A stretch of 64,000 nt of DNA from Rhizobium albus (GTDB lineage: Bacteria > Pseudomonadota > Alphaproteobacteria > Rhizobiales > Rhizobiaceae). This document shows positions 19,577 to 28,750 of the stretch, in pieces. Where the stretch lies: positions 1,116,001-1,180,000 of the forward strand of contig BSNO01000003.1 in the NCBI GenBank assembly GCA_030160035.1, written 5' to 3'. The position numbers were made by a program, and so were the translations under genes. A model generated the notes under the pieces. It was given only the letters and a program-made list of their open reading frames with translations. It had not been told where the DNA came from and ran no database searches. Every line of letters starts with the position of its first letter. Position 1 is the stretch's first letter.

Positions 19577-20098
19577 TCAGTAGGGGTTGCCGTCGCTCGT
19601 CTGGCCGAACGGGTTCGGTATCGCGCCGCCGCCTTCGCCGGGACCAGCAAGCAACTGACCGAGGAAGGTGAGATCGCGGCCGCCGGTTGGCGTCGTGCGC
19701 GAGATCAGGTCGAACACGCGACCATCCTGCAAGGTGTAATTGGCGATCTGGCGAACTGTGCCTTCTGACGTGAAATAGACCGCGAGCACGCGCTGATCGA
19801 CGAGGCGCGGCTTCATGAAGGCGACGGGACGGCTGCGCGTCTGCGAGATGTAGTAGAAGACCTCGTCATTGTCGAAGGTCGCGGTCGTGGACGGCGTGCC
19901 GAGCGAAAGGAGAACCTGTTCGCGGCTGGAGCCGACCGGCACCAGGGCCAGCGTGTCCTCGTCGAGCACGTAGCCCTGCTTCAGAACTTCCGATGTCGAG
20001 CAACCCGAGACGACCATGGCGCCAGACAGTGCGACAACCGCCACACCGGCACGCAGGATCGTACCGCCATACTTGAAATACCGTCGCGTCAACGACAT
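19577..20098 (-). CDS. bamE: Outer membrane assembly lipoprotein BamE
   Basis: The 173 aa lipoprotein has a signal ending VVSG-C and then the SmpA/OmlA (BamE) domain. In order these show LKQGYVLDEDTLALVPVGSS, REQVLLSLGTPS, FYYISQTRSRPVAF and VLAVYFTSEGTVRQIANYTL. It is part of the BAM complex that inserts outer-membrane beta-barrels. The C-terminal ~40 residues (GGRDLTFLGQLLAG to NPFGQTSDGNPY) extend past the domain, as in other rhizobia. AAGGGAG directly abuts the ATG at 20098, so a TTG at 20092 is an alternative start with better spacing. Confidence 0.93.
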   Translation of the reverse strand: MSLTRRYFKYGGTILRAGVAVVALSGAMVVSGCSTSEVLKQGYVLDEDTLALVPVGSSREQVLLSLGTPSTTATFDNDEVFYYISQTRSRPVAFMKPRLVDQRVLAVYFTSEGTVRQIANYTLQDGRVFDLISRTTPTGGRDLTFLGQLLAGPGEGGGAIPNPFGQTSDGNPY

Positions 20099-20270
20099 CT
20101 CCCTTCATGATCCTGTCACTGCAAGAATTGCCGGCGACAGTGTGCGGCGCAGTGTTGGCCACCGCAGCCCATTTGCTTTTCAGGCTCGCTTCGGTAAACC
20201 AGCCGCCGTTGAGTTGCAACATGCCCGAGGCGGGCACGGCTCCTTGAGAAACCGAGACCTGGGCGATTTG

Positions 20271-20837
20271 ATGATTTTTTCGCTATTCGGCCGCAGAAAG
20301 ACCAACCAGCGCGTCGTCGACGATACCTATGTGCATCTGACCGAAGCGGCACGTCAGCCGCTCTTCTATGAGCGCTTTGGCGTGCCCGACACGGTCATGG
20401 GCCGTTTCGAGATGGTGGCGGTGCATATGGTGCTGTTCCTGCGTCGTGCCGGCCAGGCGGACGGACCACTTCGCGCCTTTACCCAGGAGATGGTCGACAC
20501 CTTCTTCCAGGACATCGACCATTCGATCCGGGAGATCGGCATCGGCGATACCGGCGTGCCAAAGCGCATGAAGAAATTCGCCAAGATGTTCTACGGCCGT
20601 GTCGAATCCTACAGTGTGGCGCTCAACGCGGGCGACCGGGTGGCCCTGTCGGAAGCATTGTCGCGCAACGTCCATCCGACGTTCCCGTTCTCGCGCGATA
20701 GCGCCGAGGGACGGGGCATGCACGCTTTGGCCGATCATCTGGTTGCGCTGGAGGCGCATCTCGCCGGTCAGCCCGATGGCTCGATCATGGACGGGCGTCT
20801 GTCCTTCGTCGTGCCGGAAGTGAGGGAGGCCGTATGA
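20271..20837 (+). CDS. Ubiquinol-cytochrome c chaperone family protein (CBP3-like)
   Basis: The 188 aa product matches the Ubiq_cyt_C_chap domain, related to mitochondrial Cbp3, needed for cytochrome bc1 assembly. Visible features are YERFGVPDTVMGRFEMVAVH, FFQDIDHSIREIGIGD and KRMKKFAKMFYGRVESY. The start at 20271 (MIFSLFGRR) fits homologues; the longer open frame upstream overlaps the bamE promoter. The stop overlaps yceD by ATGA at 20834, so the two are coupled. Confidence 0.88.
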   Translation: MIFSLFGRRKTNQRVVDDTYVHLTEAARQPLFYERFGVPDTVMGRFEMVAVHMVLFLRRAGQADGPLRAFTQEMVDTFFQDIDHSIREIGIGDTGVPKRMKKFAKMFYGRVESYSVALNAGDRVALSEALSRNVHPTFPFSRDSAEGRGMHALADHLVALEAHLAGQPDGSIMDGRLSFVVPEVREAV

Positions 20838-21388
20838 GAGACCCCGTTCAGCCATTTTCGTTCGCCGTCAAGGTCGGCCATGTTTCGGCCAACCCGATCA
20901 CCGTCCACATGGAGGCGGATGAGCGGGAACGTGCTGCCCTGGCCCAGACATGGGGCGTTCTCTCCGTCAGCGCATTCTCCGCAGACTTTTCCGTGGTGCG
21001 CTGGAAGCGCGACGGCATCCGCCTGTTCGGCACGGTGCATGCCGTGCTGGAGCAGGCATGCGTGGTGACGCTCGAGCCGATCGAGCAGACTATCGAGGAA
21101 GAGATCGAAGTGCTCTTCGTGCCGGAAGGCTCGAAACTCGCCCGCAATGAAGTCGTCAATGGCGAGTTGGTCATCGATGCGGACGCGCCCGATCTGCCCG
21201 AAGTGTTCACCGGTGACACGATCGACGCAGGCGCAGTTGCGGCCGAATATGCCGCGATGTCGATCGACCAGTATCCGCGAAAGCCAGGCGCCGAGTTCGT
21301 CGAGCATATCGAAAGCGACGGCCAGGAAGGCGACGGCAAACCATCGCCATTCGCAGTATTGAAGGGCTGGAAAAGCGACAGCCAGTAA
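20834..21388 (+). CDS. yceD: YceD/DUF177 family 23S rRNA accumulation protein
   Basis: The 184 aa product has the DUF177 core: LFGTVHAVLEQACVVTLEPI, EEEIEVLFVPEG and a C-terminal KPSPFAVLKGWKSD. The Cys in QACVVTLEP and the final PFAVL are typical. In E. coli YceD affects 23S rRNA levels; a defined role in alphaproteobacteria is not established. In many bacteria rpmF lies between yceD and plsX; here plsX follows after ~155 bp without rpmF, as usual in Rhizobiales. Confidence 0.88.
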   Translation: MRDPVQPFSFAVKVGHVSANPITVHMEADERERAALAQTWGVLSVSAFSADFSVVRWKRDGIRLFGTVHAVLEQACVVTLEPIEQTIEEEIEVLFVPEGSKLARNEVVNGELVIDADAPDLPEVFTGDTIDAGAVAAEYAAMSIDQYPRKPGAEFVEHIESDGQEGDGKPSPFAVLKGWKSDSQ

Positions 21389-21542
21389 AACGAACAGCGC
21401 CACGCGGAGCGATCTCCCGGCGCTCATTCTGGTGATGTCGTCTCTTTTTCGTCCCGGTCGAGTTGTGTGACGGCGCAAAAACAGTATTTTCGGCCCCGCT
21501 CAGGAGCCGTTCGGCCCCCGAAAGCAGATTGGACGAGATAGC

Positions 21543-22595
21543 GTGATTACAGTTTCCCTCGATGCGATGGGCGGCGACGAAGGCCCTGCGGTGGTCATTC
21601 CGGGCGCTGCAAAGGCTCTCGAGCGCTATCCAGACGTGCGGTTCATCATCTACGGGATCGAATCGCAGTGCCTTCCGGTTCTGGAGCGCTTTCCGAAATT
21701 GCAGGCGGCAAGCCGGTTCGAAGCTTGTGAGATCGCAGTTCGAATGGACGACAAGCCGAGCCAGGCGCTCCGCAAGGGCCGCTGGCGCTCCTCCATGTGG
21801 AAGGCGATCGAGGCGGTAAAAAGCGGAGAGGCCGATGTCTGCGTCTCGGCCGGCAACACCGGCGCTTTGATGGCGATGTCCAAATTCTGCCTGCGCACCA
21901 TGGCCAACATCGAACGTCCCGCCATTGCGGCGATCTGGCCGACGCTCAAAGGCGAGAGCATCGTGCTCGACGTCGGAGCGACAGTCGGCGCAGATGCCCA
22001 GCAGCTGATCGATTTCTCCGTCATGGGTGCGGCCATGGCCCGCGCGCTCTTCGGCGTGAAGCGGCCGACTGTTGGCCTCCTCAACATCGGTGTCGAGGAA
22101 ATCAAGGGCCAGGAAGAAGTGAAGGAAGCAGGCCGGCTCCTGCGCGAGGCCAAGTTCCTCGATCTCGACTATCACGGCTTCGTGGAAGGCGACGATCTCG
22201 GCAAGGGCATCGTCGATGTCGTGGTGACCGAAGGCTTTGCCGGCAACATCGCGCTGAAAACCGCTGAAGGCACGGCGCGCCAGATCGCGTCCTACCTGAA
22301 ATCTGCCATGTCGCGCACGTGGCGAGCAAAGATCGGCTACATGTTCGCCCGCGATGCTTTTCAGCGGCTGAAGGAGAAGATGGATCCGCGCCGCGGCAAT
22401 GGCGGTGTGTTTCTCGGCCTCAACGGAATCGTGATCAAAAGCCATGGCGGTACCGACGTGGAAGGCTTCGCGGCTGCCGTCGAAGTCGGGCTCGACATGG
22501 CGCGCAACGATCTGCGCAAGAAGATCGAAGCGGATTTGAACCTCTATCACGCGCGCCGGGCGCCGGCGCTGGCACGGGCCGAAGCCGCGATTTGA
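21543..22595 (+). CDS. plsX: Phosphate acyltransferase PlsX
   Basis: The 350 aa enzyme makes acyl-phosphate from acyl-ACP at the start of phospholipid synthesis. Motifs are [42 protein letters not shown]-like [14 protein letters not shown], and [17 protein letters not shown]. The start codon is GTG at 21543, immediately before the conserved [10 protein letters not shown]. fabH follows 34 bp later, giving the common plsX-fabH pair. Confidence 0.96.
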   Translation: MITVSLDAMGGDEGPAVVIPGAAKALERYPDVRFIIYGIESQCLPVLERFPKLQAASRFEACEIAVRMDDKPSQALRKGRWRSSMWKAIEAVKSGEADVCVSAGNTGALMAMSKFCLRTMANIERPAIAAIWPTLKGESIVLDVGATVGADAQQLIDFSVMGAAMARALFGVKRPTVGLLNIGVEEIKGQEEVKEAGRLLREAKFLDLDYHGFVEGDDLGKGIVDVVVTEGFAGNIALKTAEGTARQIASYLKSAMSRTWRAKIGYMFARDAFQRLKEKMDPRRGNGGVFLGLNGIVIKSHGGTDVEGFAAAVEVGLDMARNDLRKKIEADLNLYHARRAPALARAEAAI

Positions 22596-22629
22596 CGCGG
22601 CGTCCATCTCTGCCGGAACGGGAAATTTG

Positions 22630-23601
22630 ATGATCAGAACAGTCGTCCGGGGCGTTGGTTGTGCATTGCCCAAGCGCATCATGCAGAACCGTGATTTCGA
22701 AAATGTGGTCGATACCAGCGACGAGTGGATCGTCCAGCGCACCGGCATTCGCCAGCGTCACATCGCAGGCGAGGGCGAAACGACGGCATCGCTCGGTGAA
22801 GCGGCCGCACGGGCTGCGCTCGACAATGCGGGGCTGACACCCGACGACATCGACTTGATCATCCTGGCCACCTCGACACCGGACAACACGTTCCCTGCGA
22901 CGGCCGTCAACATCCAGGCACGCCTTGGCATGACGCATGGCGCAGCCTTCGACGTTCAGGCCGTCTGCACGGGCTTCGTCTATGCGCTCACGACAGCCGA
23001 TCTCTACATCAAGGGCGGGATGGCACGCCGCGCTCTCGTCATCGGCGCCGAAACCTTTTCGCGCCTGCTCGACTGGAACGACCGCACGACCTGCGTGCTC
23101 TTTGGAGATGGCGCCGGCGCGCTCGTCGTCGAGGCCGCGGAAGGCGAGGGCACGGTTGCCGATCGCGGCATTCTGACGACCCACCTGCGCTCCGACGGTT
23201 CCCACAAGGAAAAGCTCTATGTCGACGGTGGACCGTCCTCCACCGGCACCGTCGGCCATCTGCGCATGGAGGGCCGCGAGGTCTTCAAGCATGCGGTGGG
23301 CATGATCACCGATGTCATCGAGGCTTCCTACGAATCCACCGGCCTGTCCTCGGAAGATCTCGACTGGTTCGTTCCCCATCAGGCCAATGTGCGTATCATC
23401 GACGCGTCGGCCAAGAAGCTCGGCATCGCGCCGGAGAAGGTCGTCATCACCGTCGATCGTCACGGCAACACATCTGCCGCCTCCATCCCGCTGGCACTCG
23501 CGACGGCTGCAGCCGATGGCCGCATCAAGAAGGGCGATCTCGTCCTGCTTGAGGCCATGGGCGGCGGCTTCACCTGGGGTGCTGTCCTCGTTCGCTGGTG
23601 A
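22630..23601 (+). CDS. fabH: Beta-ketoacyl-ACP synthase III
   Basis: The 323 aa enzyme condenses acetyl-CoA with malonyl-ACP to start fatty-acid synthesis. The catalytic triad is visible: Cys113 in [12 protein letters not shown], His250 in [11 protein letters not shown] and Asn280 in [17 protein letters not shown] at 22630 ([10 protein letters not shown]) is chosen over an adjacent TTG because FabH proteins begin this way. Next to plsX, as is typical. Confidence 0.97.
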   Translation: MIRTVVRGVGCALPKRIMQNRDFENVVDTSDEWIVQRTGIRQRHIAGEGETTASLGEAAARAALDNAGLTPDDIDLIILATSTPDNTFPATAVNIQARLGMTHGAAFDVQAVCTGFVYALTTADLYIKGGMARRALVIGAETFSRLLDWNDRTTCVLFGDGAGALVVEAAEGEGTVADRGILTTHLRSDGSHKEKLYVDGGPSSTGTVGHLRMEGREVFKHAVGMITDVIEASYESTGLSSEDLDWFVPHQANVRIIDASAKKLGIAPEKVVITVDRHGNTSAASIPLALATAAADGRIKKGDLVLLEAMGGGFTWGAVLVRW

Positions 23602-23718
23602 TCGGCGCCCGCTCCAAAAGCATCAGGCGTGCTTCCTTGACGCGTCGCTCAAAGGCCAATAATCTCAATTCATTGGAACGTGTTTTGACATTCGTTTTCG
23701 ACATTTCGGAACGGGATT

Positions 23719-24054
23719 ATGAGCGGAAAAACGATTACCAGAGCTGACCTGGCCGAGTCCGTATTCCGCAAGGTGGGCCTTTCCAGAACCGAATCTGCCG
23801 CCTTGGTCGAGATGGTCATCGAAGAAGTCTGCAACGCCATCGTGCGGGGGGAGACTGTCAAGCTGTCGTCCTTCGCGACGTTCCAGGTTCGCGACAAGAA
23901 CGAGCGTGTCGGTCGGAACCCCAAGACTGGCGAGGAAGTGCCGATCTCGCCGCGCCGCGTCATGACCTTCAAGGCTTCGAACGTACTGAAGCAGCGCGTG
24001 TTGAAGACCCACCGCGTTCGCCAGACCGGACAGAAGATCGCTTCCACCGCCTGA
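23719..24054 (+). CDS. ihfA: Integration host factor subunit alpha
   Basis: The 111 aa DNA-bending protein of the HU/IHF family shows [19 protein letters not shown], the beta-arm sequence around [20 protein letters not shown] and [17 protein letters not shown] and the KTGEEVPIS arm favour IHF-alpha over HU. The C-terminus has a short polar tail ([15 protein letters not shown]). Followed 131 bp later by a MerR regulator, an arrangement also common outside this group. Confidence 0.95.
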   Translation: MSGKTITRADLAESVFRKVGLSRTESAALVEMVIEEVCNAIVRGETVKLSSFATFQVRDKNERVGRNPKTGEEVPISPRRVMTFKASNVLKQRVLKTHRVRQTGQKIASTA

Positions 24055-24185
24055 CCGGCGAAGGTCGCTCCCCCGAATTCTGTGCACCACATGCGCCCGG
24101 GGCTTGAAATAAGTCCCACAAGCGATTGAAATGCATGCCATTAGGCCCCCTCGATGTGGTGCTCCTCGTTGCGACGGAGGTTGGC

Positions 24186-24707
24186 ATGGAAAAAAGTCCG
24201 GACGCGTTTCGCACGATCAGCGAGGTCGCAGACGACCTCGATCTGCCCCAGCACGTCCTGCGGTTCTGGGAAACCCGGTTCACCCAGATCAAGCCGATGA
24301 AGCGGGGTGGCGGGCGGCGTTATTACCGGCCCGACGATATCGAGCTTCTCAAGGGCATCCGCCATCTGCTCTACGATCAGGGTTACACCATCAAAGGCGT
24401 GCAGAAGCTTCTGAAGCAGAACGGCCCGAAATTCGTCATCGCTGTCGGCAATGGCGATGTCGCGTCGATGGAGGCGCTGACTGCCGAAGCCGCAACCAAT
24501 GCGCCGAGCATCGAGGTTGCCGAGCCGGATCAGGTCATCGGCCGCCCCAAAGTGCCGACAGGTCGCCGATTGTTCGGCTTCGGCGGCGAGGGCGACAAGG
24601 CTGCGGCGACTGATGGCGCTGCGCTGTCGAAGGAAAACAAGGCGCTGTTGCAGGAGGCGCTGTACGATCTCCTGGAATGCAAACGCCTTCTGGACCAGGT
24701 TCGGTAA
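24186..24707 (+). CDS. MerR-family transcriptional regulator
   Basis: The 173 aa protein has an N-terminal MerR winged helix: [40 protein letters not shown] and [20 protein letters not shown] low-complexity Ala/Pro-rich linker (about 90-140) and a short C-terminal helix ([20 protein letters not shown]) follow. There are no metal-binding cysteines like those of metal-sensing MerR proteins. It is the regulator commonly found next to ihfA; its targets are unknown. The start at 24186 fits the conserved [11 protein letters not shown] opening. Confidence 0.88.
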   Translation: MEKSPDAFRTISEVADDLDLPQHVLRFWETRFTQIKPMKRGGGRRYYRPDDIELLKGIRHLLYDQGYTIKGVQKLLKQNGPKFVIAVGNGDVASMEALTAEAATNAPSIEVAEPDQVIGRPKVPTGRRLFGFGGEGDKAAATDGAALSKENKALLQEALYDLLECKRLLDQVR

Positions 24708-24821
24708 CCCATCGGCCGAGCGGCGCGCCGACCCATGAAATTGCGCTTGGAATTGCGCGGGGGCGGGCTTGCCTTGATCGCGGTGAACGACTAGACAGTC
24801 CGAGCCTTCACGAAGGCAGGT

Positions 24822-24898
<77 letters not shown>

Positions 24899-24912
24899 TT
24901 CTCCCCCAAAAT

Positions 24913-25227
24913 TCATGCCCCCTCGACAATCGTAAAGCCCTCGAACTGCGGCGGGCCGAGATACTCGGCTTTCGTGTCGCCGGCATTGCGATGTGCCTGG
25001 CGGAACGCGTCGGACTTCGTCCAGTCCTTGAACGCCGCTTCGGACGCCCAGACCGTGTGCGAGGCGAAAAGCGTGTAACCCTCATCCTCATGGACTGGCC
25101 CGCGCAGGAGATGGAACTCCTTGAAGCCCGGCACGTCTGCCAGCGACGAACTTCGATTCTTCCAGATATCCTCGAACGCCGTTTCCGACCCGGACTTCAC
25201 CTTGAAGCGGTTCATGGCAATGAACAT
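24913..25227 (-). CDS. Antibiotic biosynthesis monooxygenase (ABM) domain protein
   Basis: The 104 aa protein has a ferredoxin-like ABM fold: MFIAMNRFKVKSGSETAFED, WKNRSSSLADVPGFKEFHLL and YTLFASHTVWASEAAFKDW. It resembles the small heme-degrading IsdG/HmuQ-like or quinol monooxygenase proteins of rhizobia. The NRFKV start and Trp-rich middle would fit an IsdG/HmuQ-like protein, but the specific role is uncertain. AGGAGA upstream of the ATG at 25227 decides the start. The stop lies 14 bp from the tRNA-Pro 3' end. Confidence 0.78.
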   Translation of the reverse strand: MFIAMNRFKVKSGSETAFEDIWKNRSSSLADVPGFKEFHLLRGPVHEDEGYTLFASHTVWASEAAFKDWTKSDAFRQAHRNAGDTKAEYLGPPQFEGFTIVEGA

Positions 25228-25427
25228 GCGATCTCCTGTTCCAGTTGGCACGGAATGGAACATGGCGCTGCCGGGCCGCTGGATCAACCGCACCTACGCG
25301 GCAACCGGCGCAAGGAATGAGTGCCTCCGCCACCCAAGGGGTTGAAAAAGCGGTGGCGGCTGGTCAAGAAGAGAACTGCCGGTGGCGGCCGCCGCATGGC
25401 TTTTCACGACAAGCATGAGGATGCGCG

Positions 25428-26471
25428 ATGATCTACCGCAAGCTCGGTCGCACCGATATTGACGTCAGTGCCATCTGTCTCGGCTCGATGACCTGGGGCA
25501 CGCAAAACAGCGAGGCTGAGGCACACGAGCAGCTCGATTACGCGGTGGAGCAGGGCGTCAATTTCATCGACACCGCGGAGATGTACCCAACGAACCCAAT
25601 GTCGAAGGAGACGATGGGCGACACCGAGCGCTTCATCGGCAGCTGGCTCGCGCGCTCCGGCCGCCGCTCGGATGTGGTGATCGCCTCGAAGATTACCGGG
25701 CCGGGCAGGGACTATGTGCGCGGTGGTCGCAAGATCGATCGCGCCGGCATTCTGGAGGCCGTGGACGAGAGCCTGAAGCGCCTGCAGACGGATTACATCG
25801 ATCTCTATCAGCTCCACTGGCCAAACCGTGGCTCCTATCATTTCCGCCAGTCCTGGAGCTTCGATCCCTCGAAGCAGGACAGGCAGCAGGCGCAGGATGA
25901 CATCACCGAAGCACTGCATGCGCTGGACGAGGTGGTGAAGGCCGGCAAGGTGCGCCATGTCGGGCTGTCGAACGAAAGCGCATGGGGCACGGCGCAATAT
26001 CTGAAGATCGCTGAAGCGAGCGGCCTGCCCCGCGTGCAGTCGATCCAGAACGAATACAGCCTGATGCAGCGCATCTTCGATCTCGATCTTGGCGAGCTTG
26101 CCCATCACGACAATGTCGGCCTGCTTGCCTATTCGCCGCTCGCCGCGGGCCTTCTCACAGGCAAATACCAGGGTGACGTGACGCCAGCCGGCACACGCCG
26201 CGCGGCAACGCCGGATCTCGGTGGCCGCATTGGCGAAATTTCGTTTGCCGTCGTCGAGGAATATCTCGCGGTTGCGCGCAAGCACGAGCTCGATCCATCC
26301 CAAATGGCGCTCGCCTTCTGTCTAACCCGGCCCTTCATGACGTCCGTGATCATCGGCGCGACGACGATGACACAGCTGCGCACCAACATCGCCTCCGTCG
26401 ACGTGACGCTCGGCGACGATGTGCTGGAAGACATCCAGGCCGTGTATCGGCGCTACCCGGTGCCGATGTGA
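25428..26471 (+). CDS. Aldo/keto reductase (Tas-like)
   Basis: The 347 aa TIM-barrel NADP(H) oxidoreductase shows the AKR tetrad: Asp in NFIDTAEMYP, its Tyr, Lys in VVIASKITGP and His in LYQLHWPNRG. MIYRKLGRTDIDVSAICLG and YSPLAAGLLTGKY are typical. It is closest in style to E. coli Tas, whose substrate is unclear. GAGG lies upstream of the ATG. Followed 16 bp later by the AbrB-type membrane gene, so the two may be co-transcribed. Confidence 0.9.
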   Translation: MIYRKLGRTDIDVSAICLGSMTWGTQNSEAEAHEQLDYAVEQGVNFIDTAEMYPTNPMSKETMGDTERFIGSWLARSGRRSDVVIASKITGPGRDYVRGGRKIDRAGILEAVDESLKRLQTDYIDLYQLHWPNRGSYHFRQSWSFDPSKQDRQQAQDDITEALHALDEVVKAGKVRHVGLSNESAWGTAQYLKIAEASGLPRVQSIQNEYSLMQRIFDLDLGELAHHDNVGLLAYSPLAAGLLTGKYQGDVTPAGTRRAATPDLGGRIGEISFAVVEEYLAVARKHELDPSQMALAFCLTRPFMTSVIIGATTMTQLRTNIASVDVTLGDDVLEDIQAVYRRYPVPM

Positions 26472-26487
26472 GCCACACCTGGTGACC

Positions 26488-27516
26488 ATGCGGCAGATCA
26501 GCGATACGGCGATCATCCTCGCGATCGCCGCTGTCGGAGCGGCCATCGCCTCGCTGATCGGCTTCCCGGCGCCGTTTCTGACCGGCCCGGCTGCGGCGGT
26601 GTCGCTCGCGGGCGTTGCCGGGGCAAAGCTCAACCTGCCGATGCCGCTCGTCAATTTCGCGCTCATCATGATCGGCATGAGCATCGGGACTGGTGTGACC
26701 CCGGAGGTCATCGACACCGCGCGCCAGTGGCCGGCGAGCTTCATCGTGTTGGCACTCAGCCTCGTCGTCATCATGATCGCGACGAGCCGCTATCTGATGC
26801 GGGCTCACGGCTATGATCGAAACACGGCGCTGCTGTCGGCGGCGCCCGGCCATTTGTCCTATGTCCTGTCGCTGTCGTCCGACCTCGATGCCGATATCCG
26901 CAAGGTCAGCATCGTCCAGTCGATCCGTGTTCTGGCGATCACGCTCATCATCCCGGTCGCGATCACCGCAATGGGCGGCAGCACCAATCTGCCCGGCACG
27001 GCGCTTGCGACGATGGAGCCGCTCGCTATCGCACTGATCTTCGTCGCTTCATTGGCTGCAGGCATGCTGTTCAAGAAGCTGCAGGTTCCGGCAGCACTTC
27101 TCATCGGCGGCATGGTGATTTCGACCTTCACCCATCTCACCGGCATCGTGTCCGGCGTCATGCCGAATTGGCTTCAGATGCCGGCCTTCCTGGTGATGGG
27201 GGCTATGATCGGGTCGCGCTTCTCAGGCGTGACGCCACAGATGCTGAAGAGTTCGGTCACGGCAGGTTTCGCCATCACCGTGCTGGCGACTGCGCTCGCC
27301 GGAGCGTTTGCGGCCATCATCGCGATCTCGCTCGGCCTGCCGATGACGCAGGTGCTGATCGCCTTCGTGCCGGGTGGGGTGGAGGCAATGGTGGCGATGG
27401 CGGTGCTGCTCGACGCGGATCCGGCCTTCGTGGCCGCCCATCACGTCATGCGGCTCTTCATCCTGACCGCGCTGGTGCCGCTGCTGCTCGGGCGCCAGAA
27501 GAAGCCGCAGACCTGA
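26488..27516 (+). CDS. AbrB-family membrane protein
   Basis: The 342 aa protein consists of a duplicated membrane unit of about 165 residues, each with five or so helices. GFPAPFLTGPAAAVSLAG in the first half echoes QVPAALLIGGMVISTF in the second. This is the AbrB duplication family, annotated as regulator or ammonia monooxygenase-like membrane protein, unrelated to the DNA-binding AbrB of Bacillus. It may be a transporter; function is unproven. The start at 26488 (MRQISDTAI) follows the AKR stop by 16 bp. The last 59 bp overlap the 3' end of the convergent wzy-like gene. Confidence 0.8.
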   Translation: MRQISDTAIILAIAAVGAAIASLIGFPAPFLTGPAAAVSLAGVAGAKLNLPMPLVNFALIMIGMSIGTGVTPEVIDTARQWPASFIVLALSLVVIMIATSRYLMRAHGYDRNTALLSAAPGHLSYVLSLSSDLDADIRKVSIVQSIRVLAITLIIPVAITAMGGSTNLPGTALATMEPLAIALIFVASLAAGMLFKKLQVPAALLIGGMVISTFTHLTGIVSGVMPNWLQMPAFLVMGAMIGSRFSGVTPQMLKSSVTAGFAITVLATALAGAFAAIIAISLGLPMTQVLIAFVPGGVEAMVAMAVLLDADPAFVAAHHVMRLFILTALVPLLLGRQKKPQT

Positions 27517-28750
27517 CGCGTTCGCGCTGATACCGAGCCTCCAAGGCAAAGCATCCCCAGAGAATACCGAGCAGTAGATAGAAATGGCGCCAGTGATCCG
27601 TATCGATCACGGTGCCGATAAGGATATGCCCGAAGAAGACGATGTAGGTCGTCAGCAAAAAGGGCTGCCATGGCCGGTCGCGCAGCAGGTAACGGAAGCC
27701 GAGCGTCAGCGTCCAGATCATCAGGCCGAGATAGGTGACGAAGCCGAGCCAGCCATAGTCCATCAGCGCCTTCAGCCAGATATTGTGCGTGTCCTCACCA
27801 TATATCGTGCCGAAGACGACGGCGCCGACGCCGAGTGGCTTCTCCATGGCCAGGATGAAGCCGATCTTGTGGCGTTCGAATCGGCCGAAGCGCGCGCCGT
27901 CATAGTCCTGCACGAGCTGTGCGCGCACCGTGAAGAGATCGGACACCGCATCGAACTGCAGCGCCACAGCGAGCGCGCCGATCATCGCGAGGATCGCGCA
28001 AAGCGCCAGCGTGAAGATCCGCAGCCGGAACTTGGCGCTCTGCGAGCTGATCAGCATGGCAAAGACCATGATCACGATGCTGACCGCGTAGAGCCCCCAG
28101 GCGGCGCGCGAGAAGGACAGGAAGATCGCAAAGGTCAAAATGAGGAGGGCACCGAGTGTCAGCGGTGCGGCCGTGATCTTGCCGGTCAGCAGGCTGTGAA
28201 TGAGATAGAGCGCCGGCAGCACGAGATAGGGGCCGAAGACGTTCGGGTCCTGGAAGGCGCCGCGCGCGCGATCGTAGAGCGTGAACATCTCAGCGCCGGG
28301 GATCGCGCCGAAATAGCCGAGAATGCCGAGCATGGCCGTTGCCAGCGCGCCGCAGACATAGGCGAGAAAGATCAGCTTCAGCCGGCGATGGTCGGCCTCG
28401 ATGATCACTGCAAAGAAGATCGACGTCAGCGCCAAGAACAGCGACACCGCCATGTAAAGCGGCCCGCCTTCCAGATTGGCCATCTGGGTCAGCGCGATCA
28501 GTCCGCCGACATTGAAGAGGATCAGCAGCACGATCAGCGGCATGATCGCGCGCGACAGGGATATGCCGAAGACGGCCCAGAGCCCGATCAGGCCGACCAT
28601 GAAGAGTTCGTAAGGCGCCGGTTCGTTGATAACGAAACCGGAGAGGAACACGCCAAACGCCACCATCGCCGCACCGACGATACGAAATGAATGAGATACC
28701 GGCGCAGAGGCCGGCCTGAACGTCTCATGGGCGTGGCCGACGAGGCTCAA
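27458..28750 (-). CDS. O-antigen ligase/polymerase family protein (Wzy-like)
   Basis: The 430 aa membrane protein has about 11-12 helices and the Wzy_C signature region: DRARGAFQDPNVFGPYLVLP (RG-x-F-xDPN) in a periplasmic loop, then RFGRFERHKIGFILAMEKPLG and EDTHNIWLKALMDYGWLGF. This pattern fits polysaccharide polymerases such as ExoQ. It polymerises lipid-linked repeat units in the periplasm. It is the last gene of the leftward EPS operon and overlaps the upstream sugar transferase by ATGA. Its 3' end overlaps the AbrB-type gene by 59 bp. Confidence 0.85.
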   Translation of the reverse strand: MSLVGHAHETFRPASAPVSHSFRIVGAAMVAFGVFLSGFVINEPAPYELFMVGLIGLWAVFGISLSRAIMPLIVLLILFNVGGLIALTQMANLEGGPLYMAVSLFLALTSIFFAVIIEADHRRLKLIFLAYVCGALATAMLGILGYFGAIPGAEMFTLYDRARGAFQDPNVFGPYLVLPALYLIHSLLTGKITAAPLTLGALLILTFAIFLSFSRAAWGLYAVSIVIMVFAMLISSQSAKFRLRIFTLALCAILAMIGALAVALQFDAVSDLFTVRAQLVQDYDGARFGRFERHKIGFILAMEKPLGVGAVVFGTIYGEDTHNIWLKALMDYGWLGFVTYLGLMIWTLTLGFRYLLRDRPWQPFLLTTYIVFFGHILIGTVIDTDHWRHFYLLLGILWGCFALEARYQRERVRSAASSGARAAAAPARSG

